From Orientallactaga sibirica (lineage: Eukaryota; Chordata; Mammalia; Rodentia; Dipodidae), in assembly GCA_036365145.1 (NCBI GenBank), contig JAEOAD010000032.1, positions 831,001 through 895,000 of the forward strand: a stretch of DNA of 64,000 nucleotides. The letters run 5' to 3'. The notes below the pieces were generated by a model. It saw only the letters and a list, made by a program, of their open reading frames with translations. It did not search any database and was not told where the DNA came from. Positions 44,806 through 56,189 of this stretch are shown one piece after another. Position numbers and translations under genes: made by a program. Positions within the stretch are counted from its first letter, which is position 1; each line of letters opens with the position of its first letter.

Positions 44806-45639
44806 GCCAATATATACTCTGATTTAGGAAAAAGAAATTATTCAGAGTTCAGAGAAATGGCTTCTGGAGTAAAATGACATTTAGCTAGCTGATGATAGAT
44901 GTTCATTCATCTTTAATATTTATGCAGCATCATAGAAAGATGAAAATGAAACAGTCTCTGAATTGAAGAACCAAATTCTTGCCTAAATCTTTGGAAAATA
45001 TTGATTAAACAAGTTATGAACCTGAGATTGCAATCAATGCCTTGCACAAACTTATTTAACAAAAACGTCACCTAGAAAAATATGACAAAATGACTTTATC
45101 CTTCCTTTCTGTCTCCACAGTGATTTCATCCACAGAATTGGAGGGCTTATGCTCGACAAGAGAGCATCCATCCTTTTCTGCATGAGGGAGAGACATGGAG
45201 GCTTTCACAGCCTCACCCACTACTCATCTTCAGTTGATATGAAACACTGAATGCACAGTTAGTGACATGAACTGAGACATGGAGTATTTGAAGAGAGCAA
45301 TTTGGCAAGGAGGAGAGATTGGAGCACAGACAGATATCAGCTTGGGATATACTGATTTTTGAGAAACTTATGTGAACTCCAAAGGTAAAAATATGTTTGT
45401 ATACTTATTTCTGGATTACAGGAAAGAGCACATGTGAATTTCCTAGTTTCTGAAACATATTTATACTTATATCTGCTCATTAAATTCTAAATTCTGTTTA
45501 TTGCTCTATCAAATCCCTCTTAACAAGGTTATCATTGACTCCTTATTGATAAAATCCAATGACAGCTTTTTAATTTATATCCAAATTATGCTCTTTTAAG
45601 AACATTTTTTTATTATTAATAATTTTTAATATTGACTTA
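44806..45639. other. Unique sequence
   Basis: Nothing recognised. A pyrimidine-rich stretch followed by CAG near 45120 looks splice-acceptor-like, but no open exon follows. Confidence 0.45.
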
Positions 45640-46005
45640 TTTTTTTAAATAAAGTTGTCCTCTTAGGCCCCCTCTCCCCACCTCAATTTTGACATTGGGT
45701 CTTCCTGTGTAGAGATACTGGTTTTTACTTTGGGGACCAAGAAGCCATGGTCAGTCTCTGCACAGTGGTGATAGGGGAGTCACAGTGCCTCAGACTATTC
45801 CCATATTATCCTCTGTCTGTAAGATAGAACAGAATCTCCAACCAAAAGTGAGAAGAGTTTGAATAAAAGGGGATAAAGTAGTTATTAGAAAGACTTATTG
45901 ATGTGTCTGTCCACTCTTCTTAAAGAGCAGTGGAGGTTCTCTCTGGAGCCTATTGGTTTCCTGTCCTAAGGGTTCTGGCTTGGTTCCCAGAGCCAGATAT
46001 GAGTT
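45640..46005 (-). mobile_element. LINE-1 3'UTR fragment
   Basis: In minus sense, 'ttctcacttttggttggagattctg' corresponds to 'ctctcacttttggttagaaaagc' of the main 3'UTR at 14.71 kb. A terminal 'aactttatttaaaaaaataag' gives a tail at the left edge. Moderate similarity only. Confidence 0.45.
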
Positions 46006-46014
46006 CTCCTTCAC

Positions 46015-46165
46015 ATTTTTTTTTTTTTTTTGAGGTAGGGTCTCACTCTAGCTCAGGCTGACCTGGAATTCACTATGTAGTCTCAGGCTGGCCTTGAACT
46101 CACAGTGATTCTCCTACCTCTGCCTCCTGAGTGCTGGGATTAAAGGCGTGCACTACTATGCCCGG
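46015..46165 (-). mobile_element. B1 SINE with TSD
   Basis: T16 tail, 'gtagggtctcactctagctcaggctgacctgg' (pieces), 'gtgctgggattaaaggcgtg', 'atgcccggct'. The 9-bp repeat CTCCTTCAC lies at 46006-46014 and 46166-46174. The copy is close to the consensus. Confidence 0.95.
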
Positions 46166-46305
46166 CTCCTTCACTTTTTATTTGCATTGAGATTTCCCTT
46201 CTCTTGGAACCACTCCTGTAGCTTTGACAAATTTCAGTTTTGTTTGTATTTATCTGCACTCTTTGTGGCATTATGTATGTATATATGCATAAGTGTGTAC
46301 ACACA

Positions 46306-46608
46306 CAGTCAACTCTCCTTAACCAACTGTGGACTGAAATATTTGAAAACAACTGAATATGTGTTGAATACATATATTCTCATTATTTCTTAAGGAATAT
46401 AACAACTGTTTACATAGCACTTATATTAGGTTTATACTAGGTATTATAAATAATTTGTAGATGATTTAAATTTTTTAGCATATAGGAGGATGTGTTTGAA
46501 TTATATGTAAGTATCATGAAAATTTATATATGGGCTTTGAGGATCCACAGATTTTGATGTGTGTCTGGGGTCCCTGGAAAAACATTCTGGTCAGATATGT
46601 AATGACTG
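46306..46608 (+). mobile_element. Tigger/MER2-like DNA transposon fossil
   Basis: Starts CAGTCAACTCTCC and ends in ATGACTG followed by TA; the ends are imperfect inverted repeats. Inner blocks 'aaccaactgtggactgaaatatttgaaaacaa', 'tttacatagcacttatatta', 'agatgatttaaa' and 'ttgaggatccacagattttgatgtgtgtctggggtccctgg' (pieces) keep the order of a non-autonomous TcMar-Tigger element shared across mammals. No transposase is encoded. Confidence 0.72.
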
Positions 46609-47064
46609 TATATGAGCTTGTGTTGTAGATGCTTTTCCTATAAGCAAAACTTAGAATTTTCTGACCTTTTTACCATGTTTTTTTCTGCCTACTCTGGGTC
46701 ATTTTTCAAAGTAATTTTATTCATCTTCATGGCTCTACCTATGTTTTATAATCTGATAATCCTGGATCCTTATCTCAAGACTTCTTTTAAATTAATAGGC
46801 ATTTTGTGAGTGCCTATGGCATTTCCTTAAGTGTTCATATCCTGTCAGAAGCAAAAGCACTTTGGCTTATCCCCTGATATCAATTTGGTTACACGCACAA
46901 TGAACCAGCTTTTCATTTTTCAAGCCCAAGTAATAGGATGCAGGAAAAGTTTCCTGCCACTTTATTCCCACTAGATAACGTTTCCAGCAATGTGCTGGAA
47001 CAGATACCATAAGCATATTTCCTTTTCAAGTGTGTGGTAAACTATATAAGCCCTAACAACATTT
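46609..47064. other. Unique sequence
   Basis: Nothing recognised. Confidence 0.5.
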
Positions 47065-47080
47065 TAAATGTATGGTTCCA

Positions 47081-47238
47081 GCCGGGCGTGGTGGCGCACG
47101 CCTTTAATCCCAGCACTCGGGAGGCAGAGGTAGGAGGATCACTGAGAGTTCGAGGCCACCCTGAGACTACATAGTTAATTCCAGGTCAGCCTGGACCAGA
47201 GTGAGACCCTACCTTGCAAAAACCAAAAAATAAATAAA
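47081..47238 (+). mobile_element. Young B1 SINE with 16-bp TSD
   Basis: 'gccgggcgtggtggcgcacgcctttaatcccagcactcggg' (pieces) keeps all its CpGs. It ends in an A-rich tail with (AAAT)n. The perfect 16-bp repeat TAAATGTATGGTTCCA lies at 47065-47080 and 47239-47254. It is the best-preserved B1 of the window and probably a recent insertion. Confidence 0.97.
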
Positions 47239-47254
47239 TAAATGTATGGTTCCA

Positions 47255-49779
47255 TTCTTGATAAAATAAAAACCTGTGATCAAAAGCAGGGATATGGAAA
47301 ATAGGAGCAGTAGAGAAACAGGTGGGTGGAACTGGCAGCAGGGCTCTGGGCAATGCTTGCTTGTCCCCATAGCAATAGTGCTGTTGTCACCACCCAAAGC
47401 TCCTCATAAAACAGTGTTGGAACTGAGTGCTACTGAGCTATTACTAGGAAGTTATATAGAAAGTAGCTTGCTTGTGACGGATGTCATAATTGCTTGATAT
47501 TTAGAGTGGACAAGATAGAGAGGAGACACCACTGTGTGCACAGTGCAGAGTTCCCTCTTCTCTTCCTGGTCAGCACATGCTATGCTAAACCCACCACTTT
47601 GGAGCACTCTCTGACCATCAGACACTATTGTAAAGAACCACTATGCATGTGCGTTTGTAGTGGTGTTCTGAGAAAGGCGCTATTGGTATTTCCGGTTACC
47701 CATGGTGAATCAGAGGTACAAAACGGAGATCTCATTAGCCCACGGCTGTATACAGAAGCAATAAAGCCAGGTCCAAACTGATGCACTATAACGTCAGTTT
47801 CTTTTTCAATATTACAAAACACTTTGGACATTCAGGACTTGATAGAACGACAAACATCTCAGTACCTACTACTCAGAGTCAACTGTATTCGCCTTAGTTA
47901 CATTTGTTTTTCTTGTTTATTTCAAGGCTATGCTTCTCTGTGTTGTGTTTTGCATTTCAATGAGTCGTTTGTGTATTCCTGCAGAGTAGTTAGAGAATAC
48001 AGTTCCAGCATGTTGATATTTCACCTTTAAATATTAAGACTTTCAGCCACATATTAATCATCTTAGTTCCAAGTGAAGAATTAGTAATAGCCAGCCCCAC
48101 ATATCAATTTTCCCAAATCTCTCAAAACCATTTTTTCATAGAATGTTTTGAATCAAGATTCAATCAAGGCTTACACATTACATTAGAGCTGTGTGTCTCT
48201 ATAATGCTTTCTAATAGAAAAATTTCACACCTTACCCCTGGCCTCACCATATTGACTTTTTGAAGCTTCTGGGCAAGTTTTCTTGTTGAATTTCCCATAT
48301 TTTGGGTTTGTCTTATCTTCTCCTGGTATTGTGTAAATGATTCTTCTATAAATGTTACTTTTTATCTATTTTGTTATTTTTTTCCTTTTCTTTGAGATCC
48401 AGTAATTCTTTTCAAGGAAATATACATTTAAAAATAAAAGATGTTACTTCTCTATCTTTAAATAGAATGGGTAATATCTGAAAACCTAAGATTGCTTTTG
48501 GTAGCTGTCAGTTACTGATAACTGGGACCAATTTTTATTGAACTTCTAGAGAACAAGTTAGGTCATTGGCCAATAACCACACTGAGAGCAAATAATTCTG
48601 CTGATATGGATAGATATAGAGAAATATTGTCTGAGTGTTTTTTATGTGACACTTGGTTAAATGTTGGTAAGTCTGACTATATGGGCAAGCATCTATACAT
48701 TTGGGCTCATTCATGCAAAATTCATCAATCCATAATGACCTTATATTGTAAATATTTCCATAACAGTTTAGAAATGAGAGAAATCAAAATTCCATTATTT
48801 AGAAGGGATTTATCTTATAGCTTGTGAAAGTCCTATAGCCAGAAATAAAGGTTAAAAAATAAAGGTTTTGTATGGGCCATTAGTGGCTGAACAGAGAGGA
48901 GCTTTGAGAATGATCCTGAGGACATGCTCCAACCCAGTGGAAAGGGGTACTGCAGAAATAACTCATTGTATGCCCTGAACCCCAAGGGGGATGAGTGTCA
49001 GTGCCTGTGTGAAATATTTTCGAGTGCTACCTGATCCACCATCCATAAACAAATTCTTATGTGAAAATTCTAGCATATTCTCTCTGGTAACATTATTTCT
49101 TTTCCTTCAAAGATAGTATTATTGTTTCTGGTTTTATCTATACAAGGTGTTGAGTGTCTTCCAGGCACAAGTGGGATGATAGTGGTGGGTGGTTGGGAAA
49201 CAGAAATTAAGTTGATATTAGTACCTTAAACTGGATAAGAGGTTACTATTTACATCTGACTAGAAGTTATTCTTATGTAAGTGATTCCACAGTATTTCTA
49301 ATAAAGATTCTACCCAAGAGAGCATTTAATGTGTGATCAACTTCATGGTTCATTTAGATGAAACTCATGTTTTTATTATTGAGAAGTGCTGAATGGGTCC
49401 TTTCTATTTAATCCTTCTTAGAAAGCCCCAGATGCATGGGAAACAGGGGGGAAAGCAACTCTATGGGCCATCTTCTCCAGGCTTCATTTACCCTGCTATA
49501 CTGATGGCATGCGAGAAACAAATGGTAATGAGGAATAGAGGCAGATGATTTGATTTTGTTATTAAGCCTGATGTAATTAGAGACATAATTTGATTACCTC
49601 TAATATGGCTATTAAGTAATGAGTCATCAACAAAATTCAGGATGTTAGTATGGAAGGATGCAGAAAATGATGAAAATTATATCCCCTTTCAAATTTTACT
49701 GTTGCGTGTCCTTTTCCAACACTAAGTATTATTTTCTCACTGATAATATCATGAGAATGCCTCTACTGGCATCATTTTA
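47255..49779. other. Long unique stretch (2.5 kb)
   Basis: No repeat family was recognised. The 95-codon frame at 47494-47781 has no motif and its translation does not resemble any family. The part at about 49380-49700 is rich in homeodomain-like TAAT cores and is noted as a finding. Confidence 0.45.
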
Positions 49780-49945
49780 CACTCTTCTCAATATGGTGTT
49801 TCACTAAGTGCTGACCTTGACAATAATCTCACCAAGTGAAACAGGGAAGCTGATCCCATACCCATTTTACACTTGAAGAAGCTGACATGTAGGACTGTTA
49901 GATGATTCAACCACCCTCACCCAATTTGAAATCATACACCAGAAA
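49780..49945 (+). mobile_element. MIR SINE fossil
   Basis: 'tttcactaagtgctgaccttgacaataatctcacc', 'cccatacccattttacacttgaagaagctgacatg' (pieces) follow the MIR core and tail order. Confidence 0.6.
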
Positions 49946-49962
49946 TTAAAACCAAATGTCAT

Positions 49963-50176
49963 GGGCTGGAGAGATGGCTTAGCAGTTAAGGCACTTGCCT
50001 ACAAAACCAAAGGACTCAGGTTAGATTCCCCAGGACCCACATAAACCAGATGTACAAGGTGGAAAAAGAGTCTGGGGTTCTTTTGCAGTGGCTGGGTCCC
50101 CTGGCTTTTCCATTTTCTCTCTTTTCCTCCCCCCCCCTGCCTCTTTCTCTCAAATAAATAAATAAATAATAAAACC
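49963..50176 (+). mobile_element. tRNA-derived SINE (short form)
   Basis: Head 'gggctggagagatggcttagcag', B box 'ggttagattcccc', body, CT tract with a C9 run, and (AAAT)n. Imperfect TSD AAACCAAATGT / AAACCACATGC. Confidence 0.93.
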
Positions 50177-50433
50177 ACATGCTTTTTTTTTTTTTTTGTC
50201 TACATTATGGCACTTCTAAAAGTCAACATAGAAAACAAAATTACCATGGAGAGAGGATTACATGAGACCCTATATCTTCCATAGTAGCTAGTGGCACCTA
50301 ATAATTGCTGGGGAAAGCAGAATCAGCTTCACCAACAGTATAGTCACTGGCAAATTACCCATTACATCCTAAATAACCTTCCACTCATAATCATATAAGA
50401 AACCCTAAGTCAATGGGTTAAAAAAAGAAATGA

Positions 50434-50655
50434 GGGGGCTGGAGAGATGGCTCATTGGTTAAGGTCTGCAAAGCCAAAGGATCCAGGTTTGATTCTCCAG
50501 GACCCACGTAAGCCAGATGCACAAGGGGGCTCATGCATCTGGAGTTGGTTTGCAGTGGCTAGAGGCCCTGGCACACACATTCTTTCTCTCTCTTTTTCTC
50601 TCTCTCTCCCTCCCACTTTCTCTCTCTTAAATAAATAAATAAAAAATATTTTTTA
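50434..50655 (+). mobile_element. tRNA-derived SINE (short form), first of a tandem pair
   Basis: Head has lost a few bases after 'ggttaagg'. B box 'ggtttgattctcc', body 'gccagatgcacaagggggctcatgcatctgg' (pieces), CT tract and (AAAT)n. TSD of about 15 bp with one mismatch (AAAAAAGAAATGAGG / AAAAAAGGAATGAGG) shows it inserted directly in front of the older SINE. Confidence 0.93.
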
Positions 50656-50668
50656 AAAAAGGAATGAG

Positions 50669-50888
50669 GGCTGTAGGGATGGCTAAGTGCTTAAAGCACT
50701 TACCTTCAAAGTCTAAGGACCCATGTTCATTACCCTAGTACCATGTAAGCCAGAGGCACAAGGTGATGCATGTTTTTGGAGTTCATTTGCAGTGGCTAGA
50801 GGCCCTGGCACACCCATTCTCTCCCTCCCTCTCTCTCTCTCTTTCTTTCTATTGGCTTCTCTTTTTTTCTCTCAAATAAATAAAATAT
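50669..50888 (+). mobile_element. tRNA-derived SINE (short form), second of the pair
   Basis: 'gggctgtagggatggctaag' head, altered B box 'atgttcattaccc', 'gccagaggcacaaggtgatgcatg', CT tract, AAATAAATAAAA. More diverged than its neighbour. Confidence 0.9.
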
Positions 50889-51035
50889 TTATTATAGTGA
50901 CAATAGGGTGAGGAATAATGGGAAGAAGAAGAGTAATAGTGGGAGGTGGGATGAAAGATGGTAATCTGAGGGATTAAGATCAAAATACATTATATATAGG
51001 TATGAAATTGTCAAAATGAAAAAATAAAGCAATTT
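50889..51035 (+). mobile_element. Possible LINE-1 3' end
   Basis: 'gggaggtgggatgaaagatgg', 'gggattaagatcaaaatacatt' and 'gaaattgtcaaaatgaaaaaataaagc' look like the purine-rich end and tail of a rodent L1. Not firm. Confidence 0.35.
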
Positions 51036-51179
51036 AAAAAAGAAATACTATTGAGTAACCCAATAGAGTGTTATTTTTTTAAATGTGTCACTGTGTGAAT
51101 TAATATTCTATGTATGTTTATACATTGTTGTAATATGTCTCAAAGATTGTTCCAAAGACTCTTTTTCTCTCTCCTCATT

Positions 51180-51690
51180 GTTGCAGTCAGCTCCTTGTTG
51201 CTGGGACAAGCATCCAACAAGACACAGCTTATGGGGAAAAGGGGTTTATTTAAGCTTACCTATCCAGAGGAAGTTCCATCAATGGTGGAAAAAGTTGGAT
51301 ACCTGTAAGAGACAGCTTCAGGTCCGCTGAGATGAACTTCCAGACCAGGCACAGTTATGGAGGAAGGGATATTATTTATTGAAGCTTACAGATCCAGGGG
51401 AAGTTCCATAATGGCCGAAGAAGCGGCCTGTCTTCACAGGACCAGGCAAGAGAGCAAAGCCCCCAGCCACACAGCACACAGAGCAAAACTATCTCCAAAA
51501 AGCCACAGCACACTTCAGGAACTCCTGCTAGGCACACGTTGCATATCTTTACAATGGAATATCAAACCATCACCACACCTTAAGACCGGCCCCCAGTGAC
51601 ATTGCCTCTAACAAGGTGATTGCAGATGCAAACTATAAACTAATAAAACACTGAATATATTGGGGGCCATATATTCAAACTACCACACTC
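51180..51690 (-). mobile_element. MaLR-type LTR with internal duplication
   Basis: Antisense LTR: 'ctccttgttgctgggacaagc', 'acagcttatggggaaaaggggtttatttaagcttacc' (pieces), 'ccagtgacattgcctctaac', end 'ccatatattcaaactaccac'. The 'tttattgaagcttac..aggggaagttcca' block occurs twice (51243-51288 and 51366-51410), adding about 125 bp. Confidence 0.75.
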
Positions 51691-51880
51691 CTTTTCACAC
51701 ATCCAAACAGAAAGAAACAACCAAATACCAAAAACAAGGAAGTATACAAAACTGCCAGAGCTCAAACTATTCTTTTGATACTTTTGTGCTCAAATACAGA
51801 TCCACCCTCAATTGTCACCTCCTCCATCAGACTGTTATAGACTTAGGCAAGAAGCTTAGCCTTAATTAAAAATACTTGAG

Positions 51881-52048
51881 GCTTGCCTGTAAAACCAAAG
51901 GACCCAGGTTCAATTCCCCAGCACCCACATAAGCCAGATGTACAGGGTAGCTAATACACCTGGAGTTTGTATGCAGTGACAAGGGGCCATGGCATGCCAA
52001 TTATCTTTCTCTCTCTCCCTCTCTCTAATAAATACATTAAGATATTTT
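51881..52048 (+). mobile_element. 5'-truncated tRNA-derived SINE
   Basis: Starts inside the head ('gcttgcctgtaaaaccaaagg'), with intact B box 'ggttcaattcccc', body and CT tract. Flanking 'aatacttgagg' and 'aataccttagg' look like a degenerate TSD, so truncation probably happened at insertion. Confidence 0.82.
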
Positions 52049-52429
52049 TTTAATACCTTAGGCTATGGAGGTACATATATTCACATTCAAACCACAGCAC
52101 TCATCATACATCCCCACTCATCCCCACAACAACACAAAGAAATATTCTCTTTTATTGCAGCAGGTCCTTGAGACCCACAACTTTCTCATCTAAATCTTCC
52201 ATATTCTACTATAGTTATTATTTTCCTACTTATCCCATTTGTCATGAAATTAAACAAGAAAACTGCTCAGATAATTCAAAAAGTCAATATTGTGGGTTTG
52301 GAGGAAAGGTATGGAAATTGTTCTTTTCCAAAGGTATCCAGGGCCATTTGGGACTCAGGGACTTGCATCCTTAACAAACATGGAAGAATATTTTATTTTT
52401 TATTATTTTATTTTATTTTTGTGTTTTTA
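52049..52429. other. Unassigned; possible ERV-related flank
   Basis: 'ggaggtacatatattcacattcaaaccac' echoes the end of the LTR at 51660-51690, so this may be a second fragment of the same LTR type. Otherwise nothing recognised. Confidence 0.3.
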
Positions 52430-52596
52430 TCTATGTGTGTGCATTTTGTTTGTGCAAGTGCACACTTATGTTTGTGGGCACGCATATGTGTACCTGAATG
52501 CCAAGCACAGAAGACAGCTTCACATACAGCTTATCAGGTACTGCTCCATCTTTTTTGAGATAGGCTTTCCTACTGATCTGGAACTAACCAAGCTTT
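52430..52596 (-). mobile_element. TG-linked composite repeat with B1-like end
   Basis: A TG-rich start is followed by 'cttatcaggtactgctccatcttttttgagataggctttcctactgatctgg' (pieces), an old antisense B1 block. The layout is like 26.76-27.17 kb. Confidence 0.45.
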
Positions 52597-54539
52597 TTTT
52601 TTTTTAATATAGAAAAATTTATATCAAGTGATATAACTGAGAAATACTGTAGCAGAAATGGCACAATGATGAATATGTGAATCTCCTTAATCTTTAAAAT
52701 TTGGTAGTTTGTGTGTGTTGTGTATGTTCTTGTATCATTTATGTTGTTTCTTTCTCCCAGTTATGTCCTTAGAGATTATTTGACCTTTCCATGTGGGTGC
52801 TTTCTTAGGCCAGGCCATAGAGATGTGGTCAGCTAAACAGTATTAGACAGAAAAACTCAAGAATCTAAGCATGATTATCCATTTACCATTCTTCTAATAG
52901 TGGGTGAGAGTTGAGCTTCGGTTTTATATCATTTATATCATCATATGTAACATGTAACAATTCGACATTTTCTGTTTCCAGTGGACTTTAGTTTCAGGGC
53001 AGCTGTAGGTTGAAAGAAAAATGGACTGAATGAAAGTAGAGTTCTCTTATATGAAAGTAGAGTTCTCTTACATGCTTTCTTTCAAACTCTTTCTCATATG
53101 CCACTGCAATTTCCCCTCCCAGTACACCTCATCCATAGCATTTGTTACACTTGACGAACAAAAATGATATGTCATGACAGACCAAAGCAAATGCTTTACA
53201 TTAGGTATGATTTTTGTGCTGTACAATTATAATTTCTATAATGCCATGTATTCACTGATGACAGTATCATACAGAATAATTTCTTTGCCCTACATACACC
53301 ACTATTCAATTATCACTCGCCTTTGCCATTGATGTGCTCTGGGAAAACACAGGTTTTCTCAGATATCTATAATTTTGGCTTTTTGAGAATGTCATATAGT
53401 TGTGATGGTACCAAACACATGCACAGAGAGGCCCGAAATTTGTCCAGATGTACTGGGCAAAGAGAATTGACATTCCAGAGCAATGCTTCTCTCCTCTACT
53501 GTGCTGCCTTCCCTAATTATGGTGCAGTCTGCCTAAGAAGAAAGTCTCCTGGCACCCTGGCAGTGAAGGTTACCTCATAAAGAAATTGTGACTCTCAGTA
53601 TAAATAGCATCAGCCTTATGACCTTGGCTGTATCATCTGATATATTGCTCTAGATATTAAATTATATTTCATTATCTGTACGTCTGAAATAATATTAGCT
53701 TTGGGGGGTAATGTTAGAAGTTGTTATAAAGAAACTTGTGTATTAAATTGGTATGTCAAATCTCTAAGTGTATTCTGTGCATGTGGCATTTAATAAAGGA
53801 TATTCCATGATAAAATAGACTCCAAATATCCTTTGAACATATATATGTAAACTACTCAGAACACTATTTATATTGTCTTTTGATAGTCTGTCTTCATAAT
53901 GAATAGCTTTTGGAATGTGCTGACTTCTCCTCAAGTTTCCTAACAAGGCTCTGCCCCTGTTCCAAAGACCTACAGGAGGAAATCCAAAACTTGGCTCCCT
54001 TGGCAATTGCTGGTGGATAAAAATCTTGGTGTTGATGGAACTAGCATCATCATGTCAATTGCTTCAAAAAATTCACATGCTTTAGTGTAGTGTATATAAA
54101 AAACGGTGACAGCTGGCTGAATTGTGGATTTGTTATGCCAATTTTATGAGGCTATGCAAACCCATGCATGCTTACCAGGGCTGCCACAAACCCAGCGACC
54201 CCAATATCCCTGTAGATGAGGAGTAACGTGGATATTAAACAGAGCAACTTGGTTATGAAATTCTTTATTTATGATCACATTCAGGAAGCCATGAAGCTTT
54301 CTCACTTGCTATCATAATTTAATTCATGGCCACACTTGTGAGCACACATATAAATCATTGTGCATCTTTACAAGATAAATCTCACACCAAAACTCAGAAC
54401 AAACTAGTGCAATCCAGTTTTATAGAATCTATGTGACCTGACTGCAAAGAACATTTTTGATTAATCAGAATTATAATTTTAATAAAGAAACAGCAGGTGG
54501 GCTAACCACAAAATTAAAACTCCCAACAGTCTCAAAGTA
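52597..54539. other. Unique stretch (1.9 kb)
   Basis: No repeat family. A 21-bp unit (ATATGAAAGTAGAGTTCTCTT) is present in two tandem, nearly identical copies at about 53030-53073. The 85-codon frame at 53323-53580 shows no motif. Confidence 0.5.
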
Positions 54540-54628
54540 ATAAAGTCATAAATATAAAAGTGCTCAAAATACCTCATTTGCATCTTTGAATAATGTCCCT
54601 GTTTAACAAGGATAGGACACAGGCTTGA

Positions 54629-54642
54629 CCAGCAGAGGGCAG
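54629..54642 (+). promoter_or_regulatory. CTCF-like motif
   Basis: CCAGCAGAGGGCAG matches every position of the CTCF core CCASYAGRKGGCRS. It lies in unique sequence and not in a SINE. Binding is a prediction. Confidence 0.6.
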
Positions 54643-54880
54643 GTTACTGCATATGCTTTCATTTCCTGGTACATTTCTGTCACATTATCTTTTTTCAATC
54701 TTTACTGTGTAATGGAGCAGGGCCTGTGTGGTAATTAATTGCCATCTGCAATGTGTTTCTAGCAGTGATTTTACATCCAATTGTTCAAAACTGCAATATT
54801 ACCTCAGCTGCAGTTTGACACAGTCTAGAGAACAAAATTGTGTCATTGGTTTCCTAATCAAGTTTGTTCAATTTAAGGAG

Positions 54881-54899
54881 TTTTTTTTTTTTTTTTTTT
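54881..54899. repeat. (T)19 tract
   Basis: Mononucleotide run with no attached SINE or L1 on either side. Confidence 0.95.
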
Positions 54900-55329
54900 C
54901 CAGAAACAATGCTGGTTTAACTCCCTGTTAGCAGTTAAAATGTTATGGCTTTTTGAACAAGGAAAGATCAAGGTTTGAAACCAGTATCTGCTGGCTGAAG
55001 GCTGCATAACCCTACATTGGTTTTTTTAAATTACTCTGGTTACTTCATCTGGACTATTTTGTATAATAAAGCACAAATAGCAATACCATGATCCAAAGCT
55101 GTGCTGAGGTTTAATGATCTTAACTATTAATGAAATATGTACATGAAGGTTTTCAGTGTCGCCACATCAGTTACATATGCATGTACTGAGAAAGTGGACT
55201 TCTGATGCATTTGTCTCAGGAATCGTTGAGCACAGGGACTATGAGCTACTCTAACACCCGATATGCAAGAAACTGAATTGAGTCCCATCTGTTGTTCTGT
55301 AATGGTTGTAAACCTGACAAAAGAATGAT

Positions 55330-55470
55330 AGCAAGCACATTTTATGGTTCACGACATGCTTTTGACTGCACTATTTTGTTTATTCCACAACTATCTAGCT
55401 AGGCAGAGCAGAGTTTAGGATTCTTCTTCTGCTATGAGGAAACCAGGCATCAGAAGGCAAAACAAAAATA
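55330..55470 (+). mobile_element. Possible MIR SINE fossil
   Basis: 'catgcttttgactgcactattttgtttattccacaactatc' and 'tgctatgaggaaaccaggcatcagaagg' (pieces) follow the MIR order. Weak. Confidence 0.4.
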
Positions 55471-55934
55471 GCCGGTGAGTAGATGATCATTGTAGAGTTG
55501 GACCATATTTCCATCTGATATGCAGTTCAGGACATTTTCACCAAACTCACTGGTTCCTCTGAGAAGTCAGGACACTTCTCTTTCTCAGTCTCAGCCTCCC
55601 TCTCCATAACTAAGAAAATTAAGCCAAAGTAGCATAGCCTCCTCATTGGCAGCTCTGACAATCTATGAGGTCTTAGATTGATGTTCACAGAATGGATGGT
55701 CCTAAGCAGGAAACAACCATCACCATAGTTGTGGTCGTTGCATCATTCTGAGAGAATAGGGTTCTGTGGCTTACAAATACTAAACAAGCTTCTTAGAGGA
55801 AAGAGGGGAAGACAAACGTGATAAGGTGAGTACCAATGGTCCTTCCCTTTTGCTGCCACCCACACATCACAAACAAGACTAGTCAGAATGATACTGATGA
55901 TTACTCTGATGACATTAGAAATAATATCACTGAT

Positions 55935-56060
55935 AAAGATAATAATTACTATGTACATCCTGTGTTCCAGAACCATCCTTACTCTTCAAAGATAAATTCA
56001 GTCATTTTTGGTTTTCTTGAGTCATTATATAGCTGAGGAATTTACTGAGGATCATACCTT
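55935..56060 (+). mobile_element. Possible MIR SINE fossil
   Basis: 'ataataattactatgtacatcctgtgttcc' and 'attatatagctgaggaatttactgagg' (pieces) resemble MIR. Weak. Confidence 0.38.
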
Positions 56061-56189
56061 CATGGGTCCTGTCACATTCTTTGTCCAGGCTTACCATTGC
56101 TTATTTCCTGGCTAATGTAATAGGCTTTCATCTATTCCATTTACCAGCATATACAACCTCAGAGCTTCTGGACAGATATTTTAAAATAT

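Larger units (their letters stand above)
54540..55260. other. Candidate conserved non-coding block
   Basis: Repeat-free and rich in transcription-factor-like words: TTAATTAATTGCC at about 54735, GTTTAATGATCTTAAC at about 55110, TTACATATGCATG at about 55171, and a CTCF-like site at 54629. No coding frame. The conservation claim is inference from composition only. Confidence 0.35.

Noticed and set aside
45060..45260. Possible host exon after a splice-acceptor-like 'ctttctgtctccacag'
   Set aside because: The downstream sequence has stops in every frame within a short distance and no recognisable protein; not enough for an exon.
47494..47781. 95-codon frame in unique sequence
   Set aside because: No motif, no start context of note, and overlapping frames in both directions; no reason to prefer it.
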